DNA of 64,000 bases from Sugiyamaella lignohabitans (GCF_001640025.1 NC_031672.1:2542001-2606000), one strand, 5' to 3'. Shown: positions 43,774 to 55,901, counted from the stretch's first letter. Translations and numbers: made by a program. The notes: generated by a model not told the origin, from the letters alone.

Positions 43774-46700
43774 CTACAACTTGGCACCTTGTTCCTGGTA
43801 CATAGACAGGTCGAACAGAGGTGTAGGAGCTTCGGTAAGAGCCAGACGGGACTTGAAATGGCCGACATCGGTAATGTTTTCGCCCTCCGGGTACTTTTTA
43901 TCGCCAGTAGGGTTGACACTAGCGTTGAGCTCGCTAAGGAACTTGCTAGTATCAGAATTCGATAGGCCCTTGGCAGAGAGTTTGGCCGAAATGACTGCAA
44001 CAATCTCTGGCAGTTCTTTACCTTGACACGCTTCGGCCATCTCTGCCATTTCCGCTTGTGTGTACTCAATATTATACTTTGAAGCAAGGTTGATGACTGC
44101 CGTGGTTATAAGCACTTCCTGCGATTGGACTGGGGGTGATTGAGACTTCAAATGCACCACCAGCTTCGATCGGCTAGGGGAGTCGGGGTTGATATATTCG
44201 TTGTAGAGCTTAATGACATGCTCTTTCTTCAGAGTTCTGATGATTTCCACATCTGACTCGTGTTTCAAGAAGTTATAGTAACCAGACTGGATATGAGTCC
44301 AGTATCTATTAGACTCCTCACTTAAATTCTTACGCTTCTCCAGTTTACGCACTATGACAGCTTCGACATAGCTCTTGAAGTCGGCATCAGGGAGCTTTTC
44401 CAAAATGTCTCCCAATTTATACAAGAACTGGTCGATACGTTCTTCGAGATAGTCCGTGGTACGTTCACTCTGGACTAGAACACGGTACCCCATGGTAGTC
44501 CGGGTACTACGTACTCCACCAAATACAACATAGCCTAGTTGTTCCTTGGTTCTTAGTTGGTTAAAAGCCGGCTCATGTGCGATTTCAGCAAGTAGCTCGA
44601 GAGTAACACGCTTCTCAGCTTCAGTAATAAGACCAACCTGCATTGTGTAATCAATACATGAATTGACATTCTTTTCATCCTTCAAGTTGATGTTGTAGTA
44701 ATTGCTAGAGCTAGGGGGGAGTAGGTACGATCTTCCAAGTACTCTCTGTGAAACAGCCAGTGGACGACTTCTCAAAATGTCCACACAAAGATCAGACACC
44801 TTCAACGCCTCCTCCTTGGTTATGTTACCAAATGCAAGAATCTCGATCTGAAACTGGCGGACAAATTCACCAATAAAAGCCTGCATGTCTTGTAACTCCA
44901 AATTATCAAGCTCAGCACTCTTTTCATCAATGTGCCAAACATGTTCGTTCAACAAGAAGTATGTGTACTGGCCAATTTGGTTATATGGAACAGTATAGCC
45001 AAAGTTTTGATTTGATCTCTGAGATTTCTCTTTCAACACCTCAAATCTACTTGGATCAACTACTTTGTACGATTTGATCTTCTCCAAAATGCGTTCAATC
45101 AATACCAGGATTTTATCGTTATATCCGTTGACGGAAATCTCTATACCGCCCTTTGCAGTAGCTACTTCATATCTTAAGCCGGCTACTTCTGCGTTATAAG
45201 CAAACTCCACCAACGCATCATTGATCAGGCTGACAAACATACCAGTCTTCACTGAGTTCGATGGTGTCATGTTAGCAAATGGGTTGGTGAGTTTGATATA
45301 GACACGTGCCTTAGGAACCCAAAAGGTGTCGTCTTTTTTGTGCCATACACTCACTTGATCAGTTCGTCTGACCAAATTAGGACGCTTCAGAGGTTCGTCG
45401 CTATTTCGCTCTTTTCTATTAACTGCGAAGTTCGTAGGGATGAACTCGTTCTTAGCAGGGAGTTGATATGGCGACGTCTTAGCATCATATTTGGTGTTCT
45501 TTAATTTGGCCAGGATTTCTGGATCAATATTTTGTTCCGAGTATTCTGTTCCATACCACTTTTCCCGCTTATCGAGACCACTGAGTGATTGACCAGTGAG
45601 AACCGCTCGGAAATTATCGGGGTTAAGGTATGTGACGAAATCACTGATCAACTCAGATCTGTAGTCCCGCATCAAGTTGTGACTTAATAAGTGTTCTCGT
45701 GGAAGACCGGGTCGTTGTAAAACAGTGGCCAGTCTTGAGGCAACATCAATAGCATCTGTCTTCTGCTTGAATTTGAAGTCTACGACTGTCATTTCTTTCA
45801 ATTCGTCGAAAATCCACGACTGAGGGGGTGTGAGTTCAAGAAGCTTCAAATATTCGAAAATTCCATAAAGAACTTGTTCATAGTTATCTAAACCTTTCGT
45901 AGTAAGCTCAACATCGACAACAAAAAAGTCAGTTCCATCGATAACATGCTGAGACCCGGCAGAAAGTGAATTAGCCCACTCTCGCTGTTTGAAATAGTGT
46001 AACAATGAACCAGGACCCTCATGGCCAATAAGATGTGAGAAATAATGACTGGGCTTGACAGTATACACAGGACGCTGGTCAGGGACTGGGAAAGTCAACA
46101 CCAAATGTTTTGTGTCCATGACAGGTTTGGCCCGGATTATCTTACCTAACTCTTTTGAAGTCAACGGGACAATACCATTGGAATGGTACTCAGAATGAGG
46201 TCGTGGAATATCAATATTGCGAATTGCAGAAAACTTGGATACCACCCACTCTTCCAGAGTATCTAACGATTCCCGTCCAACAATGACCAACTTCATAAGA
46301 TTGGCAGAGTACAGCTGTTGATGGAACTTCAGCAATTCATCGCGAACATTGACGTTTCTGGCCAATGGCTCGTCATTCAAAGTGGTCAAGTTGCCGGTGG
46401 AGAACTTGTTATAAACATGGTGGGGATTGGAAAGTGACCTGTCTAACTGATGTAACCGCCAGCTGTCCGATTGGAGATTCTTCTTATTTTCAGAGTCTAC
46501 GGCACGGATCTCACGGTCTTTACAGTCTGGAGAGAATAAAGGGCAGATGAAAAATTGGGCAAATCTATCCAATGCACCCTCTAAATAATCATGAGCCACC
46601 TCGAAAAAGTAGTTTGTCTCTTCCGACGATGTGTAAGCATTAGAGCTTCCCGAATGCTCCGACAAGTACTGCGAATACTCATTCTCCGAAGGATACTTCT

Positions 46701-47382
46701 CAGTTCCCATAAACAGCAGGTGTTCACAGAAATGAGCCAATCCATACAAATCATTCGGATCCGAGTATGAACCAACATTTACATCCAACGCAGCACTGGC
46801 CTTGTCTGTGTCGACATCATTAATCAGCAAAGCTTCCAGCTTATTAGGCAGAGTAATCACCCTGTATTGACGTTCGTCCAATAAAGGCTTTTCAAGATTT
46901 GAAGCGACAATAGATGCCGTTGTAGGCCGAGACGAATCAATTCCACTGCTAGTCATGGTGGTCACTAACCTTTGGTGAAGCTGCGAATCATGTTAGTCAG
47001 CTACTCCAGAGCCTGCAACAGACCTCAAAAGGTCTACTACCGCTGAAATCTACACAGGCGAGATAACAAATACCACTGAAATAAGCCCTAATTTGAGTGA
47101 CCCACGATCCATAGCGACTCGCACTACCCGACTTGCCTCCGGCGGCTGGGGCTTCGCCCCAGACCCCGTAGCTCCTGCTTCGCAGGAGATGGCTGAGACC
47201 GTACACGTAACGACTCGAGCTAAGCGAGAGGAGCAACGGGGTCTGGGGCAGAGCCCCAGCCGCCGGAGGCAGTCCCACGAAACCAGCCCGGATCCACCTA
47301 CCGAGGCATAGCCTCTACTTACCTTGAGCGATGAAGACACGAATGGTTTGGGCAGCCTTGAAAATAACAAACGCCCGTTCAT
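43774..47382 (-). CDS. STE23: Insulin-degrading-enzyme-type metalloprotease Ste23, intron with GC element
   Basis: Exons 47323-47382 (20 codons) and 43774-46980 give 1088 residues. The intron (46981-47322, 342 nt) has donor GTAAGT, branch CTAAC and acceptor CGCAG, and contains GC element 18. Residues 103-107 are HFCEH, the inverted zinc motif HxxEH; AVDSENKKNL supplies the third ligand Glu. Other matches to human IDE: DRFAQFFICPLFSPDCKDRE, IGHEGPGSLL, ELPAKNEFIPTNF, RTKEQLGYVVF. The first exon encodes MNGRLLFSRLPKPFVSSSLK, a basic, hydroxylated mitochondrial-presequence-like start. The protein ends in AKL, a peroxisomal PTS1-type tail also found in human IDE. A second in-frame ATG at 46956 would give a form without the presequence. 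In S. cerevisiae Ste23 acts in a-factor processing. The gene is sure; targeting is inferred. Confidence 0.95.
47134..47271 (-). repeat. GC foldback element 18, full length, inside the STE23 intron (138 bp)
   Basis: Left arm B (large hairpin loop TTC on this strand), core on the minus strand ACGTGTACGGTCTCAGCCAT, right arm A (CTCGAGCTAAGCGAG). The flanks continue the symmetry: GAC before an extra T on the left, GTC on the right. It sits between the STE23 donor and branch point. Confidence 0.93.
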
Positions 47383-49377
47383 ATACCTTGCGGATTGATT
47401 GTATCTCGAAGCTGTGCCAGGTTAGCAGGTCTCGAGGGGAAAATTTTTGATGATGTGTACAGTTCCAGGAGAATGAACACTGGTGAGGCAAAGATCGAGT
47501 ATGGTATTTATGCAGCGAGTGTAATCTTCGAAAAATGGCGATCGGTGGGGTTTAGTACGCATTATCGGTGATATCGATATCGCAATTGCCGATCTGCGGC
47601 ATCCGCGATTGCAAGTTAAAATCCAGCCAATGTCTCAACGGTCTTACTTGCTAGCAATTGCAAGAGCAATTTATGCTTATTAGACTCATCTGCTACTTAC
47701 TTTGCTAAAAAAGTTCTTGAATATTTTATGGTTCAGAATGATGCGGTCCCAGGTGTATTGTCACTGTTGAGGAGATGTCCGCTAGCACCATAGAAGGTTC
47801 AGCTGGTAACTGTGGCCAAGGATATTGGACCCGATGAGTGCCACATTTATTGGAGAGTCTTCTAACCCTGTGAATTTGCGTTTGGCGTTGATCGAGCAAT
47901 GTGATTCCGAATGTGGCATTTGGCAATCGGCCGGAGCAGCCACCTTTGTGGTTATTTCTTCATAGTGAACCCCTCCAGCTTCCCCTGATTTCGATAATAA
48001 AGGATAGTGACAAGGTTCAGATATGTCAGCTTATGCCAGCATGGCTTACTGGCTGAAATTACCTTTTTATTGCAAGTGGAAGCATGAGATAGGCTCTATT
48101 GGTTTACAATTATGGATCGATTGAGACGAGTCAACTGGGACAAGCTATGATGATTTGTTAGTCATAACTTGGATAGATGTCCATGTTCTCGCTTATATTT
48201 GGACGGTCTTCTGGAGTGTGTGACTTGCCAGACTAATAAAATACCGTGTAGTATACACAGACATGCTAACTCTATGCCGGTTGAACTGCTGTTGGGCCAA
48301 GTGAGATCATGTTACTGGCTGTTTGAATCCCGAGTTGACTGCAAAAGTATAACTATACTGTGATATAGTGACATTGGATAATCAAGACAGTTATAAACTA
48401 ATTTGCTTACTAGTAACACCCTAAACTATATAAGCACATCCGTGAAGTCTGACTGGTGGCGGAGTCTGGTATTTGTCAGCCAGCTAGTATCTCCAACATG
48501 AAGCGCTGGACCGAACACCCTGTTTAAAAAGTCCAGTATGAGTGATCTTAGCTCATCAATCAATAATCTTATTCCTTCCACTCCCAATATCCGTCATTTT
48601 AGTAGAATACTAAGGATGGGGGGCGATTAAAGTCAAAGTAAAAATAATATAATAATGTATTAATAAAGAAGATAGTACAACCAAAACTCTATTCACAAAA
48701 AAAACAATCAAATCAAAATTAGGGGAATACAAGCTCAATCAATCAAATGCGCGGTTACCACTAGCCAGTCTAGCTTCTGTTCTTAAACGTAGAACTGGAT
48801 CCCAGAGTCCTTGTCATGGTAAGGGAGGTACTATTAAAAGTCCAATGGCCAGGTGGTAAGTAGGGAATGACCACCTAAGGCGCCAAGTCTTTGAATGCTC
48901 ATCGTCCGTCCATGAATATTGTGAGCCTTGAGTTCCAATTCCAAAATGTCGCTAAGGAAGCGCCTCATTGGAAGGATTCAAGAATGTCCAGGAGTAGACT
49001 GGCAAGGAACCAGTTCTACCGTAGTCGAACGGTCTAAATCGTCGTCTGCTCGCGGTGTGCGAGGCGACAGAAGTAGTGAGCAACAAGGGACGATGAGCAA
49101 ATTGTTAGACTTGAGACCTGTGAGCCAATGAATGATAGCAGATATCAGCCGGGGCTCGGGATGCCGCCGACTGAAGATCGCTAATCCGAAAGGAAATCGT
49201 CTTGATAACCAGTCCAATAGTACCAAATGTGAAGCCATGACAAGGTGGCGTCTGAAGATCAGATAAAAAGATAGAGTGACCATGAACTAATAGTCATAGC
49301 TAGTACTGTGCCTCGAGGTAAGGGAGCAACTGACAAGGCTAGACCGACCAGATAACCGCACATCGTGAAAGAAGAAC
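47383..49377. other. Intergenic, no gene seen (2 kb)
   Basis: STE23 promoter side and the 3' end of the first PIPK homologue. ORFs at 48169-48363 and 48928-49283 are short and featureless. Confidence 0.5.
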
Positions 49378-51225
49378 TTAGCAACGAGTAGACACTGATC
49401 TGCTGGGTCCAGGGACCACGGCAGATTGAACGAAATTAAGGAATCTCGCTCCATACTTCGAAGGGTGAACAACATCCACAGCGGACCTGCCAAATATCAG
49501 TCCTTTGACAGTGGTCTCCGCTCTCTTGCGCCAACTGAAGGGGCAGAGGGTATCAATCATACCAATAACAGGTTGTTGTTCACAAGTACGAGTATCACTC
49601 TGAAGTCCTACCAATAATGAATAATCCATGATATTGTGTCGCTTCAAGAAATCGACATCCTTTGACACTTGAACCATTAACTTGTCTCGGTCCTCTTGAC
49701 TCATTGAGATAGCCTCGTGTTTGTCAGTCCAGTCAAGGTCCTTGAACACTACACGACCACGATTGTCTTTTCTAGGTCCAGCACGTCGGTCATGGCTCGA
49801 TCCCTTAAGATCGTAAATCAGATCAGTCTTCTTCTGAAGCAAATTCTTCATAATGACAAAGTGAGTCTTCTTTCCATCAGCAATAAGGGTGAAGTTTCCA
49901 AGATAGAAAGGGAGCTGAGTACCGGGGTGGGCCTTGATATGATTGTAATAGTCGGCCAAAAAGTCCGCATTAGCAATGACGTTGTGCTCTTTGCGTTTGA
50001 TGGTCTTAATAATGTACTTGCCATTAGGTGTAAACAAGAAATCGGATCCAGATTTACCAGGAGATTTAGTCTTAGTCAAGTCAGACTGCAAAACAAACGA
50101 GTTCAAAAACTCATGATAGTCAATTCCACAAAGGGTGCGGATGTTCTGATAAACAATAGGCGAATAGGCCTTAATAATGGCACCTCCATCAAGTCTGTAC
50201 TTCTTGTTCTCCATAGTGAGGGGCTCTTGGCTACTAAGGGGAGTAGCATAGACGGCAGATTGAACGCCATTAAACATAAGAGTGGATTTCGTGATAGGGG
50301 CAGCGTGACCAGTAAGGGTAGTCAGCTTTGCCTTGGCTCTTGTCAACAACAATGGTGTTTTGGACTTGTCGACTTCCTCAACCTGAATGACCAAATCGTC
50401 AGAGGGAGTTTGAGCAATAGGCTTCGATGGAGCCAAAGGAGCTGTTTGGGGAAACTCGGAGTCTGGTTCAGGTTTGAGGCCACCAGAAACAATCAATTGT
50501 GGCAAACCCTTGTATAAGTTTGCAACGGCAATAATCTCAACAACAAGACTGTCAATAGAACAAGTGCCCTCGATGGTAGGGGCAGGGGCGTCGGCCATAG
50601 CGCAAGGGGTTTGATCATCCACCTCGACAGGAGTGATTTCCTCAGATTCAGCCAAGTCACTGTGAGTGGTTTCCAAAGGCGACTCAACCAATGTAACATC
50701 GCCATGGGACTCAGTAGTAGAGTCATTCTCATCAATTTCAATAGGGCAATCAGCTAGAGCCCAAGAGGCAGCAGGGGCCGACCAGATAGATTCAGTGTTC
50801 TCATCGGACCAGGCAGCTTGAATTTGGCGGGTGGAAAAGGCAGCCTCGTCTCCAGCCTCAAAAGACCACTCAGAGGAGTTGTCATCATCATCATTATCAA
50901 TGGTAGCAGAGCAGGTGTTACTCGACTCGTCACAATAAGCTTGTTCGGCAACAATATCGATGGGTTTCCAGACGGTGGGTTCATTGAGGGTCTCATCAGA
51001 TCCAACCGAGACACCAGAGTCATCGGGGGAACATTCAAGGATCAAAACCTTGTGATAAGCAAAAGCAGAACGTCTGGCAGGGCGACGGTTCTCTTGTTGT
51101 ACACAAGCACCATACTTGGGCACAGAAACACCGCAATGGACGTCACTCAAAACAGGACGACGAGGGACCTTGTGGGTTCCATTAGAAGGACGATAATCAC
51201 CGTTGGTAAAGAAAACGGCAGCCAT
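49378..51225 (-). CDS. PIPK homologue 1: complete phosphatidylinositol phosphate kinase domain
   Basis: 615 residues from the ATG at 51225 (the frame extends upstream only by TTG). The first 300 residues are acidic and disordered (NDDDDNSSEWSFEAGDEAAF) and match nothing I know. The PIPK domain runs from about 345 to 602: G-loop SPGKSGSDF at 388-396, ATP-binding K407, YDLKGS at 471-476, KHEAISM, catalytic NIMDYSLLVG with D534, and IGMID with D558. The activation loop WRKRAETTVKG (565-575) keeps the Glu (E570) and Lys (K574) that fit the PIP5K type rather than the PIP4K type, by hand alignment. So it should be an active PI4P 5-kinase-like enzyme at membranes. It is shorter than, and N-terminally unlike, yeast Mss4, so it is probably an extra paralogue. 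Its neighbours are two further homologues. Confidence 0.9.
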   Translation of the reverse strand: MAAVFFTNGDYRPSNGTHKVPRRPVLSDVHCGVSVPKYGACVQQENRRPARRSAFAYHKVLILECSPDDSGVSVGSDETLNEPTVWKPIDIVAEQAYCDESSNTCSATIDNDDDDNSSEWSFEAGDEAAFSTRQIQAAWSDENTESIWSAPAASWALADCPIEIDENDSTTESHGDVTLVESPLETTHSDLAESEEITPVEVDDQTPCAMADAPAPTIEGTCSIDSLVVEIIAVANLYKGLPQLIVSGGLKPEPDSEFPQTAPLAPSKPIAQTPSDDLVIQVEEVDKSKTPLLLTRAKAKLTTLTGHAAPITKSTLMFNGVQSAVYATPLSSQEPLTMENKKYRLDGGAIIKAYSPIVYQNIRTLCGIDYHEFLNSFVLQSDLTKTKSPGKSGSDFLFTPNGKYIIKTIKRKEHNVIANADFLADYYNHIKAHPGTQLPFYLGNFTLIADGKKTHFVIMKNLLQKKTDLIYDLKGSSHDRRAGPRKDNRGRVVFKDLDWTDKHEAISMSQEDRDKLMVQVSKDVDFLKRHNIMDYSLLVGLQSDTRTCEQQPVIGMIDTLCPFSWRKRAETTVKGLIFGRSAVDVVHPSKYGARFLNFVQSAVVPGPSRSVSTRC

Positions 51226-51280
51226 TTTATCAATTAAAATGGGCAACAGTAAAATAGTAGTAGAAAAATAGTGTTGAAAG

Positions 51281-51312
51281 CGCTGGTTAAAAATTCACAG
51301 AACAAAACTTGA
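51281..51312 (-). promoter_or_regulatory. Leader block shared with PIPK homologue 3
   Basis: A 32-nt block about 55 bp before the ATG, identical at 31 positions (only position 19, A here, T there) to 55815-55846. It reads TCAAGTTTTGTTCTGTGA then AATTTTTAACCAGCG. In both genes a pyrimidine tract ending AG-AATAA lies upstream at a similar distance. Confidence 0.7.
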
Positions 51313-51470
51313 GTGTAAAAACAGCTGTAGATTTATTCTGAGGAGAAAAAAGAAGAAGAGAAGAAAAAAAGACCATTGCTGCGGATTTCCTTTCATATAT
51401 ATACACGGGGCTCTAAAGATTATGTTGATGTCTGCACCGACCACATAATCTTGGTTCACGGACTCGGCCG

Positions 51471-51510
51471 GGCTGCAGGCGTCAGGCTGCAGGCTGCAGG
51501 CTGCATGCTG
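51471..51510. repeat. GGCTGCA tandem repeat
   Basis: About five copies of (A)GGCTGC in the region upstream of PIPK homologue 1. Confidence 0.65.
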
Positions 51511-53026
51511 GGAGTATCCAAACTCGCTCGGCAACGGCTGGGCACCTGAGAGCACCCTGCGTCGAGTACAAGCTTGGGAACGTCGGAAAGAGTGAACACA
51601 CAAAGCAGAAGTGGTTATTGAAAGGCTGAAAGCAGTAATTTGTGTGTAATATCGGAATCAATCTAACCCCGATCTTCCAACTTTATTCTAACTTTATTTG
51701 GTCTGGTCATGTCAGGGGTAACCTCATCGTCGCCCAGCTGTACGGCTGGGAACGTATGCAAGATAACGAGCAGGCGGAAATGAGCATGCATGCACGCTTG
51801 GGGGGCTATCGGGGGTGGCCTGGGCAGACACAGCCGCTTACTTTGGGCTGGTCGAACGTCGAAAGCAGCCTCAAATTAGACGGTTGGGAGTATTTACGCT
51901 GGCCGGCCTGGGATTAGAGCTCAGCGGTGTAACCATCGAAGGCGGAATGTCGGCGGCAAATCATCACAACCGGAATTCGAATTGCATCCCAAAAAACAAT
52001 ACATTATATAACGGTTATGACCCTTAATAACTGGGTATTAGACATAAAATTACTTTCACGTTTTAAAAAATTGAGAAGATGGCAAAACCAATCGCATTTA
52101 CTTCTAAAACTACAAGATCCTGAATTAACAGCCGCTATCGGCTTACTTGCAACATAGACAGACCTGCTGATATAAAGTTAAAAGTGGATGCTGTGGCTAT
52201 TTTCTTAAACCTCACTAGCGCCACGACAATTTAGTAAATATAAGACCCAAGTTCCAGCTACTCCTGGTTCCAGCTTACTATCCAGGCCAAACAACTGAAA
52301 TAGAGTGAGTGGAGTGGGAACTTTTCACTATTGAAGAGAAAGGCAGAAATCAATATTACTTATAGAATATCTCAGTTTCTCACAAGCTGATATTATCCTC
52401 GCCGAAATTATCAGCAGGATGAATGCTTATCGACTAGCTGTGGCCTTTCGGACTAAATTCCCAGAAAAGTTCTGTCCAAGCAATTAAGGCAACAACATGT
52501 GGTTGGCATCTATTACTTGGTGTCGCGACCAAACAGAATACTAAACAGAATACATGTACCTCCATTTCCACTGCAATTTAGTAGGCACCTCACATACGCA
52601 CGGTCTACTCCACATGTGTTGCTTGGCTCTTTGCCTCGGTAGATTATTGTGGATAAGCTCTTGTACCCTGTCGTATGTTGTTACAAATTCATTGTTGATG
52701 TTACACAAGAATAATTATCTCTTGTGTAGTATTGCCTGAATGTATCGTCGAGTTGCTGGTTTATGACTAGAATGTGACTTATATTGTGTATTAGCTTAGA
52801 GTCTTTATATACATAAAAAATCAAACTAATTGTAACTACTAGACTACTTAGTTGGGAAAATAACGGGGTCGGGACCGGGTCCCGTCTCCGGAGGCTGGAG
52901 GCAAAGATCGATATCAGAGGGAGTCCCGTCAAGATACTTATATACAAGGGTCAAGGCACTTGGCAATCACTCAGCAACTGCCGCCTCTTATATAACTACA
53001 TCTACCTATTTATATTCTCTACATAT

Positions 53027-54613
53027 TCAATGTTGGTGGTGTCTGCTGACTCTGCCTGTGCTAACCGTGGGCACCACTGTGGATTCCATGAAATTGAAGA
53101 ACCTTGCTGCATAGTCGTCAGGTCTCATACAACTAAGAGTGGTGGGATCATGGAGCAATCCCAGTGCTGTTCTCTTCAGAGCTTGTGGTTTGTTATAGGG
53201 TCTCAAAATGTCAATGATTCCCATTACACTCTTTCTACTCTTATCGTACTTACCAACCAGCATGGAGTAGTCGAAGATGTTATTTCTCTTCAGGAATGCA
53301 ACATCATTCATCATCTGGATCACGACCTTTGTTCTTTCTTCATCATTCATGTGAATAGCCTCCTTGTGTTTCATCCACTCAATGTCTTTGTACACGAACC
53401 GACCAACATTGTCTGTGTTTTCGTCAACGGCTCGATTGTACGTAGACCCCTTGAGATCATAGACTCTATCAACCTGACTGTGTCCTGAGAACAAATTCTT
53501 CATCACAACGAAATGAGTTCGCTTGCCATTATTTTCGTGGGTATAGTGACCAAGGAATACTGGCAAAAGACTATTCTTATGTCGCTCAAGGTGCTTAACA
53601 TATGAGGGTAACAAGTCAATCAGCACCTTGTGTTCAGAACTGGGAATTGTCTTAATGATGTACTTACCATCTTCAGTGTAGAACAAATCGGAACCAGATC
53701 TACCAGGAGACTTGATAGCAATAGCAGCAGAATTCAAGTCAAATGCGCTTAGGTAGTCGCTGGTTCTAATTCCCTGTCGTTTACGAATGGTATTAAACAG
53801 ATCTTGCGAATGTCCCTCAACTGTACCACCAGCCACAGCGTGAATTGTGGGAGAAGAGGTATGGCTCACACCAGGAGCCAAACTAGTGCGGACGCATCTG
53901 TAAACACCATCAAAGAAAATGGTGGTTCGCATTGATCTAGTCGGTGTTTTTTTCTATTACGAACGTTTGGTTGTAATTGGGATACTTACCTTTTGCTGGT
54001 GTGAGCTGGTAGGACGAGTTCCTTGTGTATCACGAGGGTTAGTAGAACTTTTGGTGGCAGAAGGCACTCGCTTTTGAGCGCGAGGTTCTCCTGCCGTTTC
54101 CCAAGTGGATAACCTCCCACTCAAGTGAGACTCTACTTCCTTGATGGATTCAGTACTGACAGTCTCACCAAGGGTAAGAACAAAGTTAAGATGCTTCTCT
54201 ACTCCTCTAATGGCTCTCCATAACTCTACTTCGGAGCGGTCAATCTGACCTCTAGCAATCGCAATGGTTTCATTGAGATCTGCTATAGCAGACGTTACAG
54301 TAAACCAAGTACTGGATTGAGACAGGCGTGCTTTCCGAACAAGCTCCTGAGTCTTCTTCTCACAGAGCTTCTCACAGACATAGGTGTTGCAGTAGCCTTT
54401 ACTCTCCAGGTACTTGACAGCCAATTCATTGGCAGAGTGAAACTTACTTTGTACTGAGCGGTCCCATAGGGGCTGTGGAATGTGTACCTCAGGTAAAAGG
54501 TAAGAGCATGTATAAAGGTTATCTGTGAATTTGATTAGGTTGCGAGCCATGTATCGCACCGGTCTCGCATAGTTTGCGAATGAGCGTCGAAGGGGTATAT
54601 CGTAGTGATACAT
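53027..54613 (-). CDS. PIPK homologue 2: kinase domain with an in-frame double stop or tiny intron
   Basis: Two open segments in the same frame. The upstream one runs from the ATG at 54613 to 53990 (208 codons, helical, no known family); the downstream one (53027-53953) holds a full PIPK domain. Between them lies TAA TAG. A GTAAGT donor at 53989 and the TAG at 53956-53954 would delimit a 36-nt intron that removes the stops and keeps frame, but no CTAAC branch is present. Alternatively the kinase is a separate 301-residue protein from the ATG at 53932. In that numbering: SPGRSGSD at 75-82, K94, YDLKGS at 158-163, KHKEAIHM, D221 in FDYSMLVG, D241 in GIIDIL. The activation loop (KPQALKRTALG) has lost the PIP5K-type Glu and Lys. 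ATP machinery is intact, so lipid specificity may differ. Which model is right needs transcript data. Confidence 0.75.
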
Positions 54614-54700
54614 CTTGCAGTGTTACGTAATACGTGTGGGGAGAAAGAGATTGTAAACAAAGCGAAAACAACACCACATTTATACTCAGGGGCATTACTG

Positions 54701-54706
54701 CACGTG
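54701..54706. promoter_or_regulatory. CACGTG E-box upstream of PIPK homologue 2
   Basis: GCACGTGATTACGTGC, about 90 bp from the ATG at 54613, with TATAAA about 20 bp nearer to the gene on the same strand. Motif evidence only. Confidence 0.3.
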
Positions 54707-55814
54707 ATTACGTGCATAGATTTGGGATCGGTGGCCAGGCGATGGATCTTCACATGCTGCATATGTACGGTTATGCTAGATAAGGCACGATAAGATAAGA
54801 AAAAGATCTGGCCAGCGTTCTAATCTTAGTTCCCAAAGTTTATAATTTCACTACAAACAGAGGGTGTGTTGAAACTAGGGCCATAACTGTATGTGATATG
54901 CTTTCTAAAGAAGAACCTAGCTAATCTCCAGCATAATCTGCTCTTCACGACGCAATAGACTGGCTAGAATCGGTTTAGCCCGACTTGCGTAGGCCAACTC
55001 AGTGCGGCCCAACCCTGCCCTGTCCAACAAGAGCCAGTTGAGCCTGCTGGATTGTCGAGCACAATTTTTTAAACCACAAAACATATCAATTGTTAGACAC
55101 AAATAATTCTATATATATTGGTATCCTGAGCATTACTCCTCTGTGAGGTCATAACTCGCAAGATTGAGGTCCAAATCTTCACCAGTGTCATGAAGGTCGC
55201 AACATGTATGAGGTGTGCAGGGTATCCCAGTCTCAGTGGTCTAAGAATGTTTCAGCCGAGTTTCAGGCAGCAGGCGTACTAAATCCAATAACCAGCTGCA
55301 GCAAGGGCTACGCTTGGGCCTCATATATGCTGCGTTTGGGCCGCTCCATGCTGCTCGGGCCCCGAGCGTGCCCCCAGGCCCAGCCGATATGCATGCATAA
55401 GCCCAATGGCGCCTGCCCGTTATCTTGCATATGGGCCCGTTCGGCTTAACCTGCGATGAGATATCCCTAGGCATTTCCAAACTGAGTTAGGCCTCAGTTT
55501 GGACCTGCTAGACAACTCCAAACAAGCTAGTTGTAGAATCAGATTTAGCGACAACACCGACTATGTTTAAACAGGAGAAAACAAAATAAAAGCTCATTGT
55601 CTTGCTGAAGTTCACCGGTTAGTTATGTGGTTATGTGGTGCATAAGTTATGCTACCATCCCGGCAGCACCATGCATGCATGCCTGGCCCGTGGGAGGAAT
55701 CTCGACATAATTTTTATGACCCAATTACATATAAGCAACTGACTTCGCTCTTTTTTGGTTTATTCTGTTTTTTCTCTTCTTCTCTTTAGAATAAGACTTC
55801 TTGGTTCTACGACT

Positions 55815-55846
55815 TCAAGTTTTGTTCTGTGATTTTTTAACCAGCG
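55815..55846 (+). promoter_or_regulatory. Leader block shared with PIPK homologue 1
   Basis: 31/32 identical to the minus-strand block 51281-51312. Preceded by a pyrimidine tract and TTTAG-AATAA. It lies about 55 bp before the ATG at 55902. It may be a 5'-UTR or core promoter element. Confidence 0.7.
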
Positions 55847-55901
55847 TTCAAACTCTCTATTATTATCGTTATTCCTCTAGTGTGTTGATTACTTAGCCAC
55901 T

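Larger units (their letters stand above)
51226..53026. other. Intergenic between PIPK homologues 1 and 2
   Basis: 1.8 kb; holds the promoter of homologue 1 with the leader block at 51281-51312 and a GGCTGCA repeat near 51471. A fragment like a GC-element end (CTCCGGAGGCTGGAGGCA, about 52887-52904) is present. No gene seen. Confidence 0.5.
54614..55901. other. Divergent space between PIPK homologues 2 and 3
   Basis: 1.3 kb between two divergent homologues. It holds an E-box at 54701, a TATAAA-like site near 54680 on the minus side, and the leader block at 55815-55846. No gene seen; ORFs at 55204-55480 are featureless. Confidence 0.5.
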
